Assembly: GCA_964487915.1 (NCBI GenBank)
Contig: CAZASN010000012.1
Location: 1 to 11,217, forward strand
Length of the DNA: 11,217 nucleotides
Source: Proruminimicrobium sp964487915
GTDB taxonomy: Bacteria > Elusimicrobiota > Endomicrobiia > Endomicrobiales > Endomicrobiaceae
Direction of reading: 5' to 3'
The notes under the pieces were generated by a model, which had not been told where the DNA came from, did no database searches, and saw only the letters and a program-made list of their open reading frames with translations. Made by a program: the position numbers and the translations under genes. Below, piece after piece: positions 1-9,000 of the stretch. The number at the start of each line of letters is the position of its first letter. Position 1 is the stretch's first letter.

Positions 1-3000
1 TACCCTTACCGCTCTTGTCATATTCCGCTATCGCCTCTTCCAACGCCTTAACGTCCGCCAGCTTTGTTTCCGACGTTTCAAGTTTTGATTTTTCAATTCT
101 CTTGATTGTCTGAAGTATCGCGTCTAATGTAGTATCATAATCATATGAGGCGTTTTCTGCCGTATCCAGCAAAGCTGGATACTTTTTGAACATACGGCTT
201 ATAATATATGCCTCTCTGTTCAAAGATTTTAGTCTTCTCTCGGCTTGGGAATCATTCGGATTTGACAGCAATTTGACGGCTCTTTCAACCTGTTTTTTAT
301 CAGCCAAACTTTTTATTACTGAAATTCCCTCAGGATCGTCAAAAAGAATTTTTACCGCGGCCGCATCCAATCCGACGTTTATCATAAGCCATGCTTTGAG
401 AGCTTCAAATTTTCTCATTATGGTCTGATCATTCTGCACAAATTTTAAATAGGCGTTTAAAGACAAATCAGACAAACCTGTTGCGCGGAATACGTATTCT
501 TCTATATCAATTATTAATTTATCAACTTTATTACCCAATAAATCGGTTACATCTTTAAATAAAGCGGGATTATTTAGAAACATATACGCAAGATCGGTTT
601 TATCTGCAATTTTAACATATGCATAATAGTTAATTTTCTCGTTTTCCGTCATACCTTCGGTTATTGCCGAATCGCTAAGAAGTCTTTCTCTTACGTAATT
701 TCTGGCCTGAGCATTATTCAACAACCCTATTTCAATTAAATATGTTTCATCTTCATCAACTTTATTGTTGTAGTTATAATGCCATTTTATATTTGTAACT
801 GAAGCCGTAATAAACGGCGTCAAAAACAATACAGATGTTATTGCTATAGTACCTATTAAAAACAAACCGCCTGTTGCGGCAGTTAAAACTATCCCCAATG
901 CTCCGAACAAAGCTCCCGTCCATGCGATTGAAAGACTCTTTACAAAACTCTGTTTTGTGACTTTACTCAACTCGGAAGCATGCTGTCTTACATTTTCAGG
1001 CTGATCATGCGCCTGTATAAATTTTTCCAGATTTAACGTTCTGGGGAATTCCTTTATAGCCACGGCTAAATTTCTGACGCGCATTTGTCCTTCAAAAGTA
1101 TTTTGAGGATTTATTAAACGCGAAATAATTTTTACCCACCAGCTGTTTTTTACGCTGTCCCATACTCCCGATATTTCAAGTTTGCCTAAAATCATATTGA
1201 CAAGATTTGCAGTTGAACTGTTTAAAGCGTCGGTAACTCCGTCTTCCAAAGCTTTAAAAGTGCTTTTTGCGTTTTTCTTGCCGAGTTCAACGCCCATCTG
1301 GTCAAAAGCGTTTACGTCCCATACCGCTCCGAGCACCGCAACCATATTTTCATATAAAGCCGTCAACGCTCCCAGAGTTCTCGGATTTAATTCATCAAAC
1401 ATAAGAATGCTTGAAGGTCTGTTGCCGTCAAACGTCTGGTCTTTTGCCGTTCTTTCGGCCTGAGCTCTGTCCATGCCTTCGGCTACAAGTTTTTCAACCG
1501 TTTCTTCGTACGTTCTTCCGAAAGCCATCGCATCAGCCTGAGCAAGCATATTTGCAAGAAGTCTTCTGTGAGATTTCTGCATTGCCGGATCGGTCAGTCT
1601 TGTTTTTGCAAAACCTATAAAATCAACGGGAATTATATCCGTTCCCTGATGATGTTCCTGCAGATACGAATGCTGAGCGTCGGTGCCTGCCGTTCCGTAA
1701 ACTTCCGAACCGGTCTGGTATTTTATTCTTCTTCCCTGACTGTCAACGGATTTACCGAGGCTTTCCATATATACCTGCTGTATATGCGCGGTAAATAATT
1801 TCAAATATCTGTTGTAAGGAAGTATCGCATAGGCTTTTCTTCCCAGGAAATTTGAATTTGCGATATTGAGCATTGCCATTATCATAGGAATATTCTGTTC
1901 GTAAGGCGTCGTTCTAAAATGAACGTCCATTTCATGAGCGCCGTCAAGAAATTCCATAAAATTATCATAGCCTATTGAACACATCAAAGGAAGCCCTACG
2001 GCAGACCATACGGAATATCTTCCGCCGACCCAGTCCCAGAATTCAAACATATTTTCGGTATCTATTCCGAATTCGGCGACTTTCTCTTTATTTGTTGAAA
2101 CAGCCACAAAATGTTTTTTTATAATATCTCCGTAGCCGGCTTTCATCTGCGACGCGCTCCATTGTTTGGCGCTTTCAACAGAAGCCTTCAATGTCGCCCA
2201 TTGCTTTGCAAGTTCCGCATTAGCCATCGTTTCTTCGGTGGTAAATGTTTTTGACTCTATAATAAACAATGTCGTTTCGGGATTTAACCCCATTCCTTCC
2301 AATATGGAATTTATATCGTTAGGGTCAACGTTTGAAATAAAATGTACTCTCGGAGCTCCTTCCGCTCTGAACTGAGTAAGAGCTTCCGTACCCATTCTCG
2401 GACCGAGATCCGAACCGCCGATTCCTATGCTTACTATATCGGTAATTTGTTTTCCCGTCGCTCCTTTCCACTGACCGGTTATTATTTTATTTGAGAAGTC
2501 TTTCATTTTTTGCAAAACTTCCCTTACTTTAGGCATTACGTCTTTTCCGTCTACATAGACAGGCTCGTCCGAAGTATTTCTGAGAGCGGTATGAAGAACT
2601 GCTCTTTTTTCGGTCCAGTTTATTTTATCGCCTTTAAACATCGCTTCTATCTTTTCTTTTATTTTGCGCGCCGTAAATAAATCGGCGAACATCTTCATTA
2701 ATCTGTCCGTCATTACGCTTCTTGAAAAATCAAACGTCAAAGAACTGCCGTTGCCCAAATCAATTCTCTTCTGGAACAAATCTCCTCTTTTTTGGCCTTT
2801 TGGCTTTGAGGAATCTGAGGCAAATTTATCTTTAATCGTCGTTTTATCTCTTCTTGCCGATCTCTGCGCTTTTTTATATTCCTGCATATCCGTAAGAACG
2901 GGAGTTATTGTTTTGAAAGCGCCTTTAACTATGCTTTCTCCTATGTCTTTCAATTGCGGCGTAAGCTTTCCGTCCGTTGTGTATGCATATACTCTGATAA

Positions 3001-6000
3001 GAGGCTCCGTACCTGACGCTCTGAACGTCAAAAACGTTCTTATATCGTCTCCTTTTTTATAACCTGCGCCGGCTATTCTTATTTGTATTCCTTCTATACC
3101 TTTATCATTATAGAGTTTTTCTATCTCTATAATTTTTAAATCTTTCGGCATTCCCAACGCATAAAGTAAATTTTCTATCTCTTTTTTATCGGCCGATTCT
3201 ATCCAGTTGAGCATCTCTTTTTGTCTTTTAGCCGCTATCTTATTTACTATTGTTTCAATTATCTTTTTCTGAGGCTTACTCAGATCCAACTCTTCAGTAT
3301 TGATTAATTCCTGCTTTGCTATTTCTATAATTTTTGATAATTTTTTTGACGTTATTATTTTTTTTACAGTTAAATTTGAAGAGTCGGCTTCGTCAACTTC
3401 ATTTTCTATAACTTCAACATCCATTATGTCTTTTGTGACTTTCTCAATTTCCGCTTCAACTTCTACAGGAAATTTGACGGACGTCTCTATTGAATGGACT
3501 TTTAATCCTATTTTCTTCTCTACCTGCGCAAGTTTTTCTTCAAGCGTCTCTCCGCTCTTTGTGGCAAACAATACGGGCATCATCGTTGCGGGAGCTCCGT
3601 CCTTATCGTATAATCCGATTGATATTCCGCCGGAACTTTCTACTCCTATCAAAAATCTCTTGCCTTCTTTTTCAACCGCTTTCTGTCCGTCGGCTATATT
3701 CTTCCAGCCTACCGCCGTCGTCCTTACTGAAAACGGCGTATATTCGCCTTTTTCAAAAGCTGACTGATAATCGGCTCTCGTCTTGGCGTCAACCGCTTTG
3801 TTTGAATAACCGAACGCTATATCCATAAATTCTTTTGAATATACTTCCGCCAACGCGTCTAACGCAAACGTCGTTACCATGCTCTTTACTATGACCGCTT
3901 CAAATTTCTTTATCTCGCTTACGGTAAGCGTTCCGGCGTCTCTCATCGCCTTCATCTGACTCATCATATTCTCTAAAAGCTCATACGCGTCTATCGTACC
4001 TACTTCGTCAGGCGTCATATGCATTCCGCTTACGTCTTTAACGCAAAATCTGTCTCCGTCTGGATCTGTTGATATCCCGAACGAAAAATCTACTTCCATC
4101 CCTTTTCCCGCAAAAAGCGATTTCCCCTCTTTTACCATATCGGAAAGTTCTATCGTGTTTTTATCATTCGGCTCGGGATTTACTTTACCGCCGAACGCAA
4201 CATCCCTGCCGTCATTTATTACTATTATGTTCTTAAATCCGTAATATTCCAATAAACTCTTCAATACAGGCATCAGCGCCGTGTTTTTGCCGTCCAATAC
4301 TATTCCTATCCTTGCAGATCTCTGTCTGAACGACTCTATCGTCTCTCCTTCTTTTACTCCTATCAATGCGTTCAGTCTGTCTCTGACATATTCAAAATGT
4401 TTTACATCAGCATCGGTTACAAATATTGAATTCTCTTTTTCCGCTATCTTTACACCTTTGCCTTCTGCTGAATCCTGTATTCTCTTTATCTCTTCCGTTA
4501 TTTTTTGCGTAAATTCAGGCAATGCCGGCGCTCCGTCTCCGGAATTCGGTTTTACTCCGTTATATTCCTTCGGATTATGGCTTGCCGTAACATTTAACGT
4601 CGCCGCAAATTTACCGGGCATTATCTCTTTAACGTAACACGCTATCGTAGGCGTCGCTATTTTTTCTTTAGCCGTATATACCTGTATTCCGTTGGCAGTA
4701 AGTATTCTTTCCATAACTATGGAGAACCATTTGCCTAAAAATCTCGTGTCGTTTCCTACAAATACCGCCTTCGGCAGACTTGGATCGGCGTTTATTATAT
4801 TAGCCATCGCCTGCGCTATCAAAGCGACATTATTAAAATCAAAGTTAGGTTTACTTTCATCATCATCAAAAATTTTCGCTCTATTGCCTGCTGTTCCAAA
4901 TTCAACCGATTTCTTAGAAGAATCAGGAATAAGACCTTCCAAATCCCCTCTTAAATATCTGTCAAGCTGGCTCAATGCTTTGATTATTCTTTCTTGTACC
5001 AGCTTTGCCTTCTTTGCTGCGGGAAGATTTTTTTCCTTATCGGTCAAAAATGCGTCCGTCTCTATCATTCTTGCTATGTCTTTTTTCGTCTGCTCCATTA
5101 ATTCGGGATATTTATCTCCGGCCGCTTCTTCTATTGAAGCAACTACTTCGGCAAGCTCCGGCAATAAAATATTTCCGTCAGTCAATTCTTTCAATCCTTC
5201 AGGCAATAAACTTGTTGATTCGTCTCCGACCGCCGCTACAGGCACGGTACGCGTTATAACTCCGCCGACAGCTTTTGCCATATCTTCAAAAAGCGAAGCA
5301 TTTATTTCTATAATTCCGGAAGCAGTATCGCTTTGTGCAACGGCTGTTTTTTTCTTTCCTTCAACTTTGTATACAACGACTTTGCCGTTTTCAATATTTA
5401 CTTCATAACGGCCGGGCTGCGTTATATTTATTTCAAGCGCTCCGCCTTTTACGTATCTGTATCCTCTTACGGCCGCCTGCAAATCTTCATCCGCGCTTTC
5501 ATCAAAAACTTCGCCTTTTGCTTTTCTGTCCATTCTGTCTTTCATTATTGAAAGTATTTCTGCTCTGCTTAAAGGCTCCGCCTTATATCCTGCGTTGTTT
5601 ATATCGCCTTTGAGCGTTACAGAAACTCCGTTTGCCGCCGAAACTCTTACCGCTCCGTCTATACTTACTCCGTTTAAGCCTACATTCCCCGATAAATAAA
5701 CAGAACTTCTTGCGCTTACGGAATTTTTACCTTTTACTCTGTTTTTAAATTTATTGACAGATCCGTAATCATCCAAAAATACTGGTATTTTTACTTTTAC
5801 CGACATGCCCGCAACATCTATAGTTTCGGAACTGTCCGCTATTTCTACTCCGGCTTCTTTCAATATCTTTATGAAATTTTCATAATTATCCTGTTCCGCC
5901 GTTATCATACTGTCTGATATTTTTTTGGCAAATACGGCAAATCTCACTCTTTCTTCCGTGGAATCAAGAACATAGATTATTTCGCCGTTGTATTCAACGA

Positions 6001-9000
6001 CTTTTATGCCGTCTATAATCTGCCCTTCGTTACTTTTTATAAACGCTATTTTATCTTTCTGTTTCTGAAGATTATCGGCAGTCGCCTTGTCGCCTTCGGC
6101 TAAAGCTTCTTCTATATCCCTATCCAATTTAGCAGTCTTTATATCGGTAATTTCAACTATTCCGTTTTTAGCCGGCGAAAATCCGAAAGGTTTATCTTCA
6201 AAATTCAATATCATTGAATCCGATAAGTTAAAAAACTCGTATATAGTCTGCATTAAAGATTCAAGTCTTGACGATTTACCGGGTTTTACATTCGTCATCT
6301 CAGGAACTATTCCGTTTGTCCTGCCCAATATATCGCAATATTCGTCCGTATCAAGTATGTACTGGTTTATATTGCCGCTGTTATATCCCGGTCTGTTTCC
6401 CAGAATATTATATTCTATGTTTTCAAGATTTCTGACGCCTTTTTTAATTACTCCTACTATTCCTCCGACTTTTTCTCCGTCTTCTCTTTTAACGGTCGCT
6501 ATCACCATCTTCTTTCCGACAGCGGTGCCAAGCATCGGCAATATAAAATTCAAGCCTGAACCGTTTGTATCCTGTATAAATAATGTTCTTGATTTGCCCT
6601 GCTGTCTGTATATTTCAGCTACTCCCGACGAATGCATTTTTTGGTGAACGTCTCCGTGTCCGTGCGGTTTTGTCTCAAGTTTTCCATTAATTATTGAAAA
6701 TTTACCGTCTTTTATGGCGGGAACATTTTTTTGTTTGATTATATATATAGTCGTCACTCCGGAATCTTTTCCGTCGGCTCTTGTAAGAGTTACCAATCCG
6801 TTTACCGGATTTACAGTCTGAACGCCGTATCCCATCGCGTTAAGGAGCGCTATTGTTTTATCGTTTGTGCTGTCTGACGTCATTATGGTAAAAGGTATTT
6901 CAACTTTTTTCTTATCCTGTCTGTATGACTCTTCGGCCAATCCGTTAAGATAAGTTATGTAAGAGCCTATATATGTTTTATTGAAAAGCGCGCTGAACTT
7001 TAATCCTATCTTTATGCCGAGATATCCCAGTCTTTCGCCCATGCCGCCCGCAACTAATACTATACCTAGTTTCTTTATTTCAGGTACGCCTTTGCGTTCA
7101 AGTTCGGCATATCTTTCGTCTGTAACCGATTTAACGTCTTCCGTAACGCTTTTAACGTCTTCCGAAGGCAATATCTCTTTGCCTTCCATAGGATCTTTTT
7201 TGCTTGTCGCTTCCTTCATAAAATCTCTGAAGTAACCGGCCAATCCTCTTCCGTGCGTTTCAACATCGGCAAAACTGTCAAGCAATGTTTTTAATTCTTT
7301 GCCTTCAAGATTTTCAAATATTGACAATTGTTCGCCGTATTGGCTTTCCAAAGAAGCTATTTCGCTTATAATCTCTATATATTTTGCTTCTTCTTCGGAA
7401 GAAACTCCCAATTTTTTTATCGTCTGTTCTATCTTTTCAGCCTGCGTCAGTTCCGTTCCGTATTTTAGAATTTCAGAAAGAATTGATTTTACTGCTTCGG
7501 GTATTGACTCGTTTCCGCTGACCGGGACAGTATCCGGTTCGTTTGCGTTTCTATATAATACGCCGTCAAAATGAAGCGAATAAAATACGCCTATTTTTAA
7601 TTCCAGACTTTCGGGTCTTGAAGCATTTCCGACAAATCTCAGTTCAAATCCGGGATATTTTTCAGAAACGGATTTAATAACTCCTTCTCTGTCTTTTTCG
7701 GACATTTCGTAAATTCTTTTTACCGCTTTTGCAAGAACTGCCCTGCTTCCACCGGATAACAGATCTATCGCCGCCGCGATTATAGAAGGTATCGGATTTA
7801 AGGCATTTTTTAATCCTTCAGCGACCGCAGTTGAAACTGTTGATTCTGATTTTAATACGCCTTGTTTCTTGAAAGCGCCTTTAACTATGCTTTCGCCTAT
7901 ATCTTTTAACTGTGTCGTAAGTTTTCCGTCAGTTGTGTAAGAATATACTCTGATAAGAGGCTCCGTACCCGATGCTCTGAACGTCAAAAGCGTTCTGATT
8001 CCGTCTCCCTGCTTATAACCGGTTCCGGCTATTCTTATTTGTATGCCTTCTTTCGGAAGCTTTTCTATCTCAACTACTTTTAAATCTTTCGGCATTCCCA
8101 AACTGTAAAGAAGCTCTTCTATTTCTTGTATATCTGATGCCTCTATCCAGTCAAGCATCGCTTTTTGTCTGGCGCCGGCCATTTTCTTAACCATATCGGG
8201 AATTGACGCAGTTTCATACCATTCATCGGATTCAGTTAATTCTTTTTTAGCCATTTCTACAACTTTAGCAGTCTTTTTGGCTGTTATTGATTTTTTTACG
8301 GTTATATTGGAAGAATCGGCTTCGTCAACTTCGTTCTCGTCAATTTTAACATCCAATATGTCTTTTGTAACTTTCTCAATTTCCGCTTCAACTTCTACAG
8401 GAAATTTGACGGCCGTTTCTATTGAATGGACTTTTAATCCTATCTTCTTCTCTACCTGCGCAAGTTTCTCTTCAAGCGTCTCTCCGCTCTTTGCAGCAAA
8501 TAATACGGGCATCATCGTGGCGGGCGCTCCGTCCTTATCGTACAACCCGATTGATATTCCGCCAGAACTTTCTACTCCTATCAAAAATCTCTTGCCTTCT
8601 TTTTCAACCGCTTTCTGCCCGTCAGCTATATTCTTCCAGCCTACAGGCGTCGTCCTGACTGAAAACGGAACATAGTCTCTCTTATTATAAGCTTCAATAT
8701 ATTTTATTTTATCCTTCGCGCTTACCGCGCTGTTGGCTTCTCCGAACGCTATATCCATAAATTCTTTTGAATATACTTCCGCCAATGCGTCTAACGCAAA
8801 CGTCGTTACCATGCTCTTTACTATTACCGTTTCAAATTTCTTTATTTCGCTTACAGTAAGCGTGCCCGCGTCTCTCATTGCCTTCATACTGCTCATCATA
8901 TTCTCTAAAAGCTCATACGCGTCTATCGTACCTACTTCGTCAGGCGTCATGTGCGTTCCGCTTACGTCTTTAACGCAAAATCTGTCTCCGTCAGGATCTG

